A program made the translations under genes and the position numbers. From Physcomitrium patens (taxonomy: Eukaryota; Streptophyta; Bryopsida; Funariales; Funariaceae), in the NCBI RefSeq assembly GCF_000002425.4, contig NC_037256.1, forward strand, positions 4,005,774 through 4,069,773: a stretch of DNA of 64,000 nucleotides, given 5' to 3'. Below the pieces are notes generated by a model, which was not told the DNA's origin, did not search any database, and was given only the letters and a program-made list of their open reading frames with translations. This document shows positions 23,621 through 37,103 of this stretch, in pieces (position 1 is the stretch's first letter; each line of letters begins with the position of its first letter).

Positions 23621-25740
23621 TTGTATATATACTTGTATTATTTCTAAATTAATTCAATGATAATTTTTTAAATTTTTTTATTAAAGATATATTAAAAACT
23701 TTTATTTTTATTATTATTTTCTTTTTAATATTTACACACAATATCAATCTAATCTTCTTGTTTTTAATCATATTTCTTATATTGTATACATGGTTCTTTA
23801 ATTTTTTTTAGTTTTTTATATTTTTTTATTTTGTTATTTTTTGTTGATGTTGTTGTTGTGATTCTTTTTTTTGTACTATAAGTAATGTGATAATAATTTT
23901 AAAAAAGAGATCTTTAAATCTATTGTGAGAGCTATTGTTAATTCTTGTAATAAAGATTTAGCTCATGGACTAATCCTAAGCACAATTTTGGAATTTTTAA
24001 ATTGTTGTAAGATTCAATATTTATTCTTTTAATTTTTTTGACATAATTTTTTGGTTATTACATTATGAGTTAAAGTATTTTACTTAAACTTTTAACAAAA
24101 TTTTAGAGTTTTTATAATGTTTTAGTACCATAAATAAAAATTAAAATAAAAATTAATATGTTAAATTTAGTGCATAATATTTTATTCAAGTTTTTTACTC
24201 TTTTGATTTATTAAGAAATTTTATACCTATATATTTAAGGATTATAAAAAGAATATAAAAAATATATTGATAGAAAATCTATCTTAAAGTATTTAAAAAA
24301 TCAATATAAATTATAATCAGTCTTAAAAAACTTCTAGTTCACATTTCAATGTTGATGTTTTCTTACAAATTTAAAAACTATAACTTAATATAAAAATAAT
24401 TTTTTCTATTATTATTTTATTATTATTTCACATTATCACTAACACTATATAATAATTTATTATAACTATAGTTGTTTTAAGTTTTTACAATGTTCACTTG
24501 TTCTTATTCTTTTAGTTNNNNNNNNNNNNNNNNNNNNNNNNNNNNNNNNNNNNNNNNNNNNNNNNNNNNNNNNNNNNNNNNNNNNNNNNNNNNNNNNNNN
24601 NNNNNNNNNNNNNNNNNNNNNNTTTTTTTGAAAACTATTTTTTTATGTTCTATATATATTATATTATTTAAAAATTTCTCTTTTTTAGAAATTTTTATTA
24701 AAATTATTTATTATAATTAACACCATTATCTAAAAGTACCATTAGCTAAAAATATAATTATCTAAAAATAGATAATATTTTTACTTTATTATCTATAAAA
24801 AGTTAAATCAAATATAAATGTAATAATTTAGATGATTTTATCTCAAAATTAATTGAAAACTTTAGTGCGATAATTACATAATTTTTTTCTGTTGATAATT
24901 TTATTTATTTATTTTATAAGTTAATAAAGATGTAAAAATGATTTAAAAACTAAAAATAATTACAATAGGTTGGTAGAATTTTTTTGAAAACTATTTTTTT
25001 ATGTTCTATATATATTATATTATTTTTAATCATTAAATAATATTAAAATGTTTCTAAAAAATCAAAATATAATATTAAAATTTAATAAATAAAATATAAT
25101 TTAGCCTAATATATTATATTTCTAGTAATTTAATTAAAAAACTATTTAAAAAATTCTTTAAAATATATTATAGTACTTTTATTAATAAAAATATTATCTT
25201 AAATTTTATGGATTTATTTATTTTATTTATTTTATCTCAAATATATATATATATATATATATATAGATAATTTTAATTATTTTTAAATAAGTTTTTAACT
25301 TTGATGTAGCTATATAAAATAGAAGATAAAATCTAAGTTGGAAATATTTAATTTAAAATAATTCTTTAATGATGTCACTAATTATGTTTTAAGTTAATTG
25401 CTATTGTTGTGTAATGTAAAGTTTAGCCAAGTAATAAACTAAGTATTTAATTATTGAAAAAATTCAACTTATCTTGAATTTGGATTTATGATTGATTTAA
25501 ATAATGTATATTGTATTTAGAAACAAATTTGTAGAAATTTTAAAGTACCTTAGTCAGATCTAAAGTATCCTAAATATATTACATTAATCCTACAAAATTC
25601 TTAGATGTATCTTATTAAACTAAAATTAACTCCAAAAAGATATTTAATAATCTTTTTGAAAACTTTAAATCAACATACAAATTCTAAAAAAATTCTAAAA
25701 AATCTGAAAAAAAATCTTAAATACATCTTATTATTAATGG
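23621..25740. other. Very AT-rich stretch containing the assembly gap
   Basis: No gene recognised. (TA)n occurs at about 25239-25265. The predicted frame over 24490-24720 runs through the gap and has no meaning. Confidence 0.5.
24518..24622. other. Assembly gap (105 N)
   Basis: A run of 105 N. The sequence right after the gap, TTTTTTTGAAAACTATTTTT continuing for about 46 bases, recurs almost exactly at about 24977-25026. That suggests a collapsed or misjoined repeat. Confidence 0.98.
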
Positions 25741-25744
25741 CATA

Positions 25745-27225
25745 CATATTTATTCAAATATTTATTTAGATAATATAAGTAGATAGAAATAAGTAAAAGT
25801 AGATAAATTTGATAATACCTTGTAGAAGAGCCTTTTAGAAGCTTCATAAACATGGCCTTTTCTTTGTTCATGTCTATAGGTAATTAGTAGATTAAAAACT
25901 TAGCTAATAAGTTGATCATATATTAGATATATTAGCAACTTGTGGTACAAATTGGATATACCATGCTCATACTAAAAGCTTATTGTGCAAAGTAGATATG
26001 TGTCTTGCAAGTTAGATACATGTTGGAGATCTTACAAAACATTGCCACATAAGCTCTATTTAGATAGAATATATAGAAGCATGAGTGAAGTCTTTGTTAC
26101 TCTTATCAATTTTTTTTATTTTTTTATTTTTGCTTCTTGTTTAATTTAAAGAATTTTTAATTTTAGTATCTTTTAGCAATTGTTAGGAATCATATATAAG
26201 ATAAGGATTCAAGACCATGAAATGGAGTTAGCTTGATATTAGTACAACAACTTGATACTAGGCAAGAAGGTTTTAGCTAAACTACAAGAAGTAAGTTGTC
26301 AAGACTAAGGATCTCTTCACCCTCGACTCCTATATATATTAGGTCTTAAGAAGCTTCTTGAGAAGTTTCTATGAAACTTGAGAACAAAGCAAGCGTAAGA
26401 TCCTTCTTCAGTAACTTCCTAAATAATCCAAAGCCTTCTAGAACCTTCTAGAATCTCCTATGACCTTTTAGAACTTTCTTAGAATCTATTGGAACCTTCT
26501 AGAACCTTCTTAGAATCCATTGGAACCTTCTAGAATCTTCTAGAATCTTTTGGAGCCTTCTTAGATCCTATTAGAATCTTTTGAAACCTTCTAGAATCTT
26601 TTGGAACCTTCTAGAATCTTCTAAAATCTTTTAGAGCCTGCTTAGATCCTATTTGAATCTTTTGAAACCTTCTAGAATCTTTTGGAACCTTCTTTAGTTG
26701 TATGTCCATGACAACAATAGCCATTTTAGTTTCTTTTTGAATATATTTTTTATATTTATATTTATATTTTTTCATCTTTCTTTGAAAAACATCTCAATTT
26801 TTTATTTAAATTCTTTGAGTTCTTATCAAAAAAATTAGTAAGAATATACTTATAATATTTGAGCTTTGTCTTTTTTTGATTAAAAGTAAATTATAACTTT
26901 TTTAATAAGACATAAGCATATTAAAAGTTATAGACTTCTAAATTAATATTTTTATTAAAATTTTATTTGTCTTCAATTCCTATCTTTTACTTTTCTTCAA
27001 TGATATTATACATCTTCTTTTCTATTGTGTTACTATAACATAAATTATTAAAATAAAAAGTAAAATGGTAAAAATACAAGAATAAATGAAGGAGTTAATG
27101 CATACAATGCATCAATTCAATATACCACCAAAAAAAACAACAAGATTAGCAAGAAGTATAGATAAAGAGTTGATTAGAGCTACTGCACCAAATCATATAT
27201 TTCTTCTATGGTGGAACACTCTTTA
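25745..27225 (+). mobile_element. Old Ty3/gypsy (family 1) fragment: LTR and start of gag
   Basis: The LTR part (about 25745-26829, including a 533-bp insertion) lines up with the LTR of the young chromovirus at 38826. Shared order includes AAGTAAAAGTAGATAAA, the AGTTGATCA region, CAATAGCCATT and the closing T-rich part. About 27040-27225 matches the start of its gag (AGGAGTTAATGCATACAATGCATC). It is truncated at its right edge by the family-2 element. It is a heavily decayed fossil with many breaks. Confidence 0.75.
26181..26713 (+). mobile_element. Solo LTR inside the old family-1 LTR
   Basis: The 533-bp sequence runs from TGTTAGGA to CCATGACA and is flanked by near-identical 5-bp copies GCAAT (26176-26180) and ACAAT (26714-26718). 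It interrupts the LTR text between TTTTAGCAAT and CAATAGCCATT. Inside are many imperfect copies of a roughly 20-base CCTTCTAGAATCTTTTGGAA unit. It is kin to the solo LTR at 21643. Confidence 0.85.
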
Positions 27226-27273
27226 AGCATTATTATGTAATAACATGATTATATTATAGAAGATAAAAATACA

Positions 27274-27433
27274 GATTTTATTATAAAAGAGCTTTTATTA
27301 ATAAAGATTTTATTATAACAGAGCTTTTATTAATAAAGATTTTATTATAACAGAGCTTTTATTAATAAAGATTTTATTATAACAGATATTTTATTAATAA
27401 AGATTTTATTATAAAAGAGCTTTTATTAATAAA
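27274..27433. repeat. Five 32-bp tandem units near the family-2 LTR start
   Basis: There are five head-to-tail units of exactly 32 bases, of the form GATTTTATTATAACAGAGCT followed by TTTATTAATAAA, with only a few differences. Copy B at 33967 and the solo LTR at 31326-32987 do not show this array, so it arose in this copy. Confidence 0.95.
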
Positions 27434-30400
27434 GATTTTATTAGTTGAAAGATATAGTAGAATAATATAGATAAAAGATAAAAAATAATAAAAATATATA
27501 TAATTATTATTAATTTTTTTATAATTTTTTTATAAATAATATAAAATAAAATAGAATAGAAAAGTAAATAATATGAAAATATTTAGAAAAAAATTAAAAA
27601 TAGTTTATAGCAAAAATTACCTTATAAAACCAAGGATTGATACTCAAAAAAGACCAATTGAGAATTAAGATTAAAATTAGACTATAAAACATACAATTGT
27701 ATATTTACAATAATTTTGGGATCTTTTATAGATTGATAAGCAAGATTTAATAATAAACTAGAGTAAAGATTTGTAGATGGTTATTTTGAGTGATTTTAAT
27801 TTGTAATGAATTTATAGAGGCTTTGCAAAGTCAAGGTTGTTTTGGAGTAACTTTGAATTTTCATAAATATAAAGAATCTATACTTTAAAAAAATTTATAA
27901 TATTGATAGATGATTTATGGATAAAATTAAAAAGTTATGTAATCATATTTATATTCATGTGTGTTGTAATTGAACAATTCATTTGAAGGTTATTAAAATT
28001 TTAAAATATTAGGATCTCAAAAATTGGAATTTAGAAGATTAGTAAAAGTTTTTAAGATTTAAAAAAATTCATCAATTGGATTGAAATAAAATATTATATA
28101 CTAATTTTAGACTTAATTTCTAATAACCATAAATTTTTTGAAAATAATTGGATGATAAAATCAAGATATATTAGCATTAGAAGATTGACATCAAGATTAA
28201 AAAAGTAGATCGATTGATGTCCGAGTAGATTATAAGATTTATCTTCTATTTAATAAGTTTGATATTCTTTAAATTATTTTTATTTGAATTTAACTAAATT
28301 TTTAATAAGTATAAAATTTTTGAATCAAAATCCATAATTTAATTAGTAATTATTGATTTTTTAATTTAATTTAGAATTTAATTTAGAATTCAAAATTTTA
28401 TTAGGATTTTTTTAGAATTTTATTAAGATTTATATAATTTTTTATTTTTATTATTTATTTAGGATTTTTTTATAATTTCTTTAAAACTATTTTTTAAGTA
28501 TTTTTTAAAGATTTATTTATGATTTCTTTACATTTCTTCTATAATTCTTTTAATGCTTCTTTTGGATTCAATTAAATTTTAATTAAGATTGTTAAGATTT
28601 AATTAAAATTTATTTAAGATTTTATTAAAGTTGTTAGGATCTTTTTGCAAATTTCAATTTTCTTTTCACAATTAAATACTTGGTGCATTTTCAAGCAAGA
28701 CTTCATGTAATACAACATAAGTGATGAATGCAATGTGAAAGTTTGAGGTGGGAGGTCTTGAAATTAATTTATTTTGATATTGATTTAATGAAAAAATAAA
28801 ATAAAATAAAATTGAAGAAAGATCTATAAATGGAGCTCTAATTGGAGCCTCAAGTAGAGTTACAAGTGGGATTATATGTAGAGGTATTAGTAGAAGACAA
28901 GATATGTATTTTGATTCTAATTGTAGAAGTATGTTTGAAGCATTTTCTTTATTTATGCAATAATAACAAGTTAAAAATTACAAAGAAGGCACAATCAAAT
29001 AAAACCTTTTTAAGTGGTTATGGAAAAATTTCAAAGAGAGGATATTACAAAGTATTTAAATAAATTTCAAAGAATTTTAAAAAAAAATATTATAAAGTAT
29101 TTAAGATGTTATATTAAAATAATATAATTAAAGTGTATTTTCAAAAAGAAAATGATTCTATTATTTGAATTAGGTTTTATTCTAAAAATAAAAAGTCATG
29201 TCAAATTTATTATAAAATATTTTAGAGATTTATGGAAGAAATTTTTTTAAACATTGAAAGATAAATATTTTTTAAAAGATAGTCATTGTATTACAAAGAA
29301 GAAATGTTTTGATTAGATTAAAAGATCTAAGAAAGATATTTAAGCAAAAAAATTATTGAAAAAATTTAAAAGATAATATTCTCATTTATTGAAGAAGGAG
29401 ATGTAATTATTAAATCTAAGAAAAGTGAAATTATTTCTTCAAGCTATTGATAGAAAGTTACAAAAAAAATTTGAAGTTCTTCTTGAAGAAAAAAATGAAG
29501 ATGAATGCTTAACAACAATGTAAAGAAATACTGAAGATGCTACAAAATTGCCTGTAAAATAAAAAAATAAAAAAATAGGATTAGTATTTCAAGAGTAGTA
29601 TAAGTATCTAAAATTCAAGTACATATTATACGACCAATAATGCCTATTGTATAAATTTTATTGATGCTTCAAGCTATTACATATGAAAATATTGAGCTAA
29701 GGAAACTACAAAAGTATTGATGAAAATTAGAAGTATAGAAGAATCAATTATTTCTTTAATTAACCATGGTTCTTTAATAAATCTTATGTCCAAAGCTCTT
29801 TATAAGAAACAAAGGTGGCCAATTGATATGGAGCATATATGGACAATATAAGCAAGTAACAATATAAGAAGTGAATTGTATAATAGTTATTTGGATGTTA
29901 AAATCTAGATAATTGATGTTGCAATAAAAAAAATATTTAAGATACAATATCTTATACAATGATTTTAGAGCAACCATATATTACTATAATATAGATAGAA
30001 AAAAATTCTTTAATAATGGTTTAACTTATGCATGAATGTGCATTAAAGATGGAAGGAAGGTAATACAATTTCTAACTTTTTCTTTTAATCATGAACCAAA
30101 TCAAGATAGGTTGAGCAAAAATCTATTATTAAGACCTGTTGAAGAATTTAAGGATTTTTAGAAAAGTACTACTAAAAAGTAAAATTACAGAGGTACAAAA
30201 AGAAAGTATTCTTATAAGATGTACGTGCTTTTAATAAAAGTTTTGTTAGTACTTTTAAAAAAAGAGGTATTATATATATAAAAGCTAAAAATTTATATAT
30301 AAAATAAAAAAACATGTAATATTAATAAAGAATTATATAAATTAAGAAAATTAGAAGATTATGAAAAGATTTTTGGTATCTATGAAGAAAGTCAATTATA

Positions 30401-31325
30401 GGATTTTTTGGAATTAATTGCATCTATTAAATTAGGAGATTATAATAAAGTTGTAAAAATTCATTTAAGAAAATTTTATTCAATACTTGAATCTTTTCAA
30501 GGAACAAAGTTTAATATAGAAAAAATATATAAAATAATAGATAAAAAAATTATTTTTTTAGTCAAATCTTTTTCAAAATATCCTATAAAATAAATAAAAG
30601 AATTATCATAGAAAGAGAGTTTAAGAGATCTAAAGAGTATTAGAAATTAATTTATCAAAGGATACTTTTGAAGAATTTAGAATTAGATTTGATGGTTTAA
30701 GGTACCAAAAGAAATTGAATATTTTAGAAAAATGCTTGCAAAACAAGATAAATAATTTTTTTTTGAATCTCATGAAATAGAATGTGTAGATTCTAATATT
30801 ATAGCTCTTGTGGTTTTTTTTATAATATTAAATGTGCATTAGAATTTGAAGACAATTCTTATTCCAAAGATATATTTGCCTAAATAGATAGAGTTATTGA
30901 AAGAAAAATGCAATGAAAGATTTTAGAGCTTTTTTTTGCTCTATATTTTAGATATTGGTTTATAATATCTAAAAAAATAACCTATTATTTTTTGTTTAAG
31001 ATATGCAGCTATTAAATGTATTATTTATTAGAAATATAAGTATATAATTTTTAGTAGATGAATTTACTAAAGTTTTTGTATAATGGGAAATATATTCAAT
31101 AAATGATTTATATTTGGGCTAAAATTAATTTAAACTTGTACAAAGAAGTAGAAATTTGATAAAAATAAGAATAACACTTAAAGTATTTAAAATATGGATT
31201 CTTTTATAAGGTGTTACTAATTAAATTGTACATATGATGAATAGAATGAAGAAGGTATTGAGAGGCTTCATTCCTAAAAAAAACTATACATTTTTTAGAT
31301 GACATTGTCGTATTATATGTATCCT

Positions 31326-32987
31326 TGCTTAAGAATGCATTGAGCACCTAGTTGTGGAAGGCAAGTAAAAACACAATAACAATCCTACCAAGTCTAATAA
31401 AGTCTTAAATAAACTTTAAGTAATTCTTAATAATCTTAATAAATTCAATCAAATTCTAGATAAAATCCTAATTAAATCCTAATTAAAATTCTAATTAAAA
31501 CCCTAATGAATCTTAATCAAATCTTAGATTAAATCATAATTAAATAATAATTAAAATATTATTTTAATCTTTATTTAAAACCTAATTAAAATCCTAATGA
31601 ATCTTAATAATATCTCAGGTTAATTCAAATGAAATATTAATTAAAACCTTAATAAATCTTAATAAAAATCCTAATTTAAGCTATCTTAAATCCAAATAAA
31701 ATCATTATTAAAATTTAATAAAAATCCTAATTATAATCCTAATGAAATTTAATAAAATCCTAAGATAAATCCAGACGAAATCTTAATTGATGTCCTAAAT
31801 CTTAATCAAATCTTAAATTTTAGATCAATTCTAATATTTTCCTAGTAAAATCCTAAATTCTAACCAAATCCTAAATCAATCCTTAGCAAAACCTAAGCAA
31901 ATCCTATAACTTCAACAAATCCAAAACAAATCCTACAATAGATTGAAAATTTAATAACTAACAATTGAATCATTGATTTTGATTCAAAATTTGCAAAGTT
32001 TGCAAAAACTAAGTTAAAAATAAATAAAAAATATTTGAAGAAGTTTGCATATACTAAATAGATAATAATCTTTAAATTCCGCTTACATATTGACCAATTT
32101 CTTTTTTCAACCTTAATGTTCATATTTTAAAGTTACAATCTCTTAATTTCACCATTCAATTGGTTTTAAACTTTAGACAAATTTTGGAAGTTAAGCTAGC
32201 TATTATTGAGCAAAATTTTGTATCAATCCAATTGGCAAATTGATAAATATCTTTAAAATTCTCACCAAACTTTTGTATTCCAATTTTTAATACTGGAAAC
32301 TACAAAAACTCTCATACTCTTCAATCTAATTGCTCAATTGACTTCAACTTTTTTAAACACATTTACAATAAGTACAACAATAAATTGCCAAATTTTCATC
32401 GATCAATATGCCATAAAATTCACAAAATTTTCAAACTTATAAACTTATTTTATTTATCAAAACTAAATCCATTAAGTACATTACATAATTTTGAAAATCC
32501 CTCAAAATCTTAATATTAATCCAAATGACATAAAATTAACATTTAAAAATCTCTTTTCAAGTTTCTTTTGAAAATTCTTTTTCCAATTTATAAAAGAACC
32601 TTGGATTTGCTTTAAGTGCACAATTTTGTTCCTTGGGGTTTGATTTTGATCTAGGTTCTCAACCAATCCTTTCCAAATATCAATTTTTAATAATTTTTGT
32701 TTAAATCTATTCTTAATTTTTTTTGATGATGCTTATATTATTTATTTGGCAATTTGGTAATTTATTATTGTGCTTTTTTCCTTATTTATCTCATTTACTT
32801 TGATTTGAAGCATTTATTCTCCTTAAAAATAAATAGAAGTTCCTTTTGTAAAAGACAATATTAAGACTAAATTTTTTACAACCTATTTTTTATCCTTATA
32901 TTTTTATTACAACTTTCTATTAGGTCTTTTTATAATATCTTCTATATTTTATTTTTTACTATATAGTTATGTTATCATATAATAATA
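31326..32987 (-). mobile_element. Family-2 solo LTR inserted in copy A
   Basis: About 1.66 kb in reverse orientation to its host. Its left edge TGCTTAAGAATGCATTGAGC mirrors the LTR end of copy B (ACACTTTCAAGCA). Its right part (TATAATATCTTCTATA, GTTATGTTATCAT) mirrors the LTR start. The TCCTAAT-rich middle is the complement of the GGATTTGATTAGG minisatellite in copy B. I could not find a clear target duplication. Confidence 0.75.
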
Positions 32988-33399
32988 TTTTTATTAAAGG
33001 ATATAAAAAAAAGAAAAATAATAAAACTTTAGATGAGAGGAGGTGCCATAAATATATTACTGATCATATATAAGATTGTAAAAAGATTTTATCTTGACTT
33101 GAAGAAGCTCATCCTATACTATCTGGATTAAAACCTACATTTGAAATACAAGAAGTTGTAATTTTTGGATATTTTTGTAGATTTTATGGAAGAAAATTAG
33201 ATTTGACTAAAATTGATGGAATTGAAAGGATGAAGAATATATATAATTCTTTAAAAAAAATACATGGATTTTTGAATATGTGTGTATTTTATTTTATAGA
33301 ATTTTTTTTATTATTTACATATAATAGATCTATTATATAAAATATTATGCAAAAAGTTATCAATTTAAATAAAGAAAGAAGTACATTAAAGCAATGTAA

Positions 33400-33966
33400 A
33401 GCCTAAAGATATTATTATTAATACTTCCAATTATAATAAGAATGAATTATGAGTATAATTGAAATGGGACTAGATTATCTCTAAGATCTAAGATCCTTTC
33501 AATCTATAGCAATGTAAATTTTGTCACAATATAAGATAACATAAATCAAAACAAAATTAAATAAAATTAAATAAAATAGAACATAAAAAGCAAAATAAAG
33601 CTAAAAAAAATAAAAAAATAATTGAATAAAAAAATAAAAAATAAAACTTTACCAAGAGAAAGGAACTAAAGCCATATTTGATTGCATATCCAAATGGCCC
33701 TAGCTAGTCCTATTTATGCTTTATCAAACCATTCTAGAATTTTTTAGAATATTCTTAATAATGGACTTCATCTAAATAAGCACTTTATCTAATCCATTTC
33801 TAGAATGTTTCATGGTAGATTCTAAATAAGCTAGCAACCTCGTCCCAATTCTAGAAACTTCTAAAACTTTTCAAATATGGCTCCAACTACCTATCTCTAT
33901 GCATCAACAATACAAATATCTTATCTATATCATGTTACAGTTAATTTCACTCTACTAATACATAAT
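33400..33966. other. Unassigned AT-rich segment between the family-2 copies
   Basis: Possibly the decayed continuation of copy A, plus an unidentified insertion with CCATTCTAGAATTTTTTAGA-type text. No gene or clear element end was seen. Confidence 0.4.
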
Positions 33967-36900
33967 GTTGTCATGATGTAACATAGCTAATAGATAAAAG
34001 AGTATAGAAGTTATTATATTATAAAAGATCTTAGTTCAAAAAATTACAGAAAATTATCTTATAAATATAGATAATAGTCAAAAGGGTAGTAAAACTAAAA
34101 AATACTAATATTTCTTTTTACAAAATGGGCTTCTATTTACTTTGTAGGACCATAAATAAGAAAAAATAAAGTAAAGTAGAAAATTAAATAATATAGGCAT
34201 GTGTAGGAGGGAATTAAGAGTATATTTTAGCAAAATTTATCTCAAGAAGCCAAGAATTGATATCTGAAAAGCACTAGTTGTCAACCTGGATCAAAATCAG
34301 ACCTCGAGGTACAAAACTGCATACCTATGGCAATTCTAAGGTTCTTTTGGAGATCAAAGACTAGAATTTGATAGCAAATTTAATAAGGTTTTTATAAGCA
34401 TTGGATTTATAAGATTTGGATTTGCAATTACTTTGTAAGAGCCTTACAAAGTCAAGATTGTTTTGAATAACTTGGATTTTTGTGAAATAAAATAAGTTTG
34501 ATATTTTGAACAATTGTAAGAATTTTGTAATAGATCTATAGATAAAATTTTGTAGGTCAAACTTTATATTTGTATTTAATATTTTTTGTAAATTTTAGCT
34601 TAATCTAATAATTAAATTGAGATTTATTGAGGTTTAAGTAGGTTGAGATCTTAGAAAGTAGAATTTTAGGTCTAGTGAGAGTAACTAAGATTTCTTATAA
34701 TCTACTAATTGGATTGGAGTGAAAATTATATATATAGATAGTAGAATTATTTTCTTATACATATAATAATTTTGAGATCAATTGAATAGTGCAAAAGAGA
34801 GATGTTAGCATTAGAAGATCAGCATCAAGATTAGAGAAGGAAGCCTACCAACATCCAAGGAGATTTTAGGATTTTTCTTCCATTTGATATGTGCAATTGT
34901 CTTCAAATTTGTTTTACTTATTTTTAACTAAGAGATTGAGAGGTATGTAAAATTTTAAATAAGATCAATAATTTAATGAAAAGATATTGAGATTCTAAAC
35001 TACTTTAGGATTTAGTTTAGGGTTTAGGATTTGGTTAGGGTTTGGCTTAGGATTTAAGGTTTGTCTAGGATTTGATTTACGATTTAGGATTTGGTTAGGA
35101 TTTGGTTTAAGATTTAGGATTTGATTAGGATTTGGTTTAGGTTTTAGAATTTGATTAGCGTTGGTTTAGGGTTTAAAATTTGATTAGGATTTGGTTTAAG
35201 ATTTAGAATTTGATTAGAATTTAGTTTAGGATTTAGAATCTAGTTAGGATTTAATCAGGATTTGATTTAGGATTTAGATTTTGATTAAGGTTAATTTAGG
35301 ATTTAGAATTTTATTAGGATTTGATTTAGAGTTTAGAATTTGATTAGGATTTAATTTAAGATTTAGAATTTGATTAAGATTTGATTTAGGATTTAAGATT
35401 TGATTAGAATTTAATTTAGAATTTAAGATTTGATTAAAATTTGATTTAAAATTTAGGATTTAATTTAAGATTTAGAATTTAATTAGGATTTGATTTAGGA
35501 TTTAGAATTTGATTAGGATTTGATTTAAGATTTAGGATTTGTCTGAGATTTGATTTAGAGTTTAGGATTTATCTAGAATTTGATTTAGGATTTAGAATAT
35601 GTCTAAAATTTGATTAAAATATATTAAGGTTTTAATTAGGATTAAATTGGAACTTGGTTGAGATTTATTTAAGATATATTTTGATTATTTTAATATTTTT
35701 TAGGACTTCTTAAGGATTCATTTAAGATTTATTATGGATTATCTTTCAAATCTTTTAAGATTTCTTATTGTTTCTTCTGTAATTTCTTTAAGATTTTTTT
35801 AAAATTTGATTAAAGCTTGTTTAGCATTATTAAGGTTTAATTACAGTTTATTTAGTATTCTATTAGAATTAAGATTTTATTATTGTAATTTCCATTGTAC
35901 CTTCTATAGTCAGGTGCCTAATACACTTTCAAGCAATATTTCACATAATACGACATATTTGGTGGACCCGACATGAAAAGCTTGAGGTAGAAGGTATTTG
36001 GAAATTTCTCTTGAGTTATTTGAATTATAGAGAAGAAAGGCAAGAGAGTTGAAGGAGGGGCTATGGATAGTACTTTGATTAAAGCTACAAGTGGAAGTAC
36101 TAGTGGAGGACAAGGTATGTATTTTGATCTCAATTCTGTAACCATGTTTGAGGCTTTTGCATTATTCATACAATAGCAATAAGTTAAAGAGTACAAAGAG
36201 AATATGGCAAACAAAGCATTATAAGCATTTGTGGATAAGATTAATCAATATAAAGAGAAAGACATTATAAAATATTTAAGGTGCTATGTAAAAGAAATAG
36301 AATTGAAGAGTGTTCTAGAGAGGAAGATGATTCAATTATTTGAACTAGCTATTACACTAGAGATAAGAAATCATGTAAGGTCTATTATAGGATATTTTAG
36401 AGGTTCATGGAAAAAATTATGTCAAACATTGAAGGATGAATTTTTCTTAGAAGATAGTAATCAACCTATAAAGAAATTATTTTTTGAATGGATTGAAAGG
36501 CCAAAGAAGGATCTTTTAGTAATAGAATTATTAAGAGAATTTGAAAAATAATATTTTTCTTTATCAAAGAAAGAAAGGCAATTATTGGATTGAAGTAAAG
36601 TAGAGCTCTTTCTTCAAGCGATTAATAGAGAGTTGCAAGAGAATTTAGAAATCTTGCTTGAAGATAAAGAAGAAGATGAAGGATTGATGACAAATTAGAA
36701 GAAATTAGAAGAAATATTAGGATTGTTGGCAAAAAAAGAAAGAAAAAAAGATAAGGTAGGTATTCAAAGATCCTTACAAGTGTTTAAGGTAAAAATGTAT
36801 ATTATCCATCCATCATCTTTGATTCAACATTCAATGACTACATCAAAGAAAGAAGAAATAGGCATTGATAAAATCATATGTAAGATGATAGATTTACAAA

Positions 36901-37059
36901 TAAAATTTACAAATCTTGAAAAGAAGGACCAATTATCAAGAGTATCAACAAGGCAAAGATTAGGACCAATGAAAGGTATAGTGCATATATGCATGTGGTG
37001 TGATATCACAAATCATTTAAGAAGGAAATGTGAAGATTTTACAAAAGCGCTACATAAAG

Positions 37060-37103
<44 letters not shown>

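Larger units (their letters stand above)
27230..33400 (+). mobile_element. Old Ty3/gypsy (family 2) element, copy A, interrupted
   Basis: A 5' LTR lies at about 27230-28690 and gag-like sequence from about 28700. A protease-like segment (INHGSLINLMSKALY) is near 29750-29830. An RT-like segment with its FLDD box is near 31210-31310, and RT/RNase H sequence continues at about 33030-33390. The last two are separated by a minus-strand solo LTR. Text around ILSGLKPTFEIQE and VVIFGYFCRFYGRK recalls a gypsy lineage known from fungi and some plants. No 3' LTR is seen. It is a very old fossil with very many breaks. Confidence 0.7.

Noticed and set aside
24490-24720. Open frame crossing the run of Ns
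   Set aside because: Half of it is unknown sequence and the rest is T-rich low-complexity DNA.
34990-35110. Interstitial plant telomere array (TTTAGGG)
   Set aside because: Only scattered TTTAGGG or TTAGG units occur. The period is 30 bases and the array belongs to the family-2 LTR.
37063-37098. Run of 36 T as a possible processed-transcript tail in reverse
   Set aside because: No SINE, LINE or cDNA-like sequence on the minus strand and no duplication; slippage or sequence error in an old gag is as likely.
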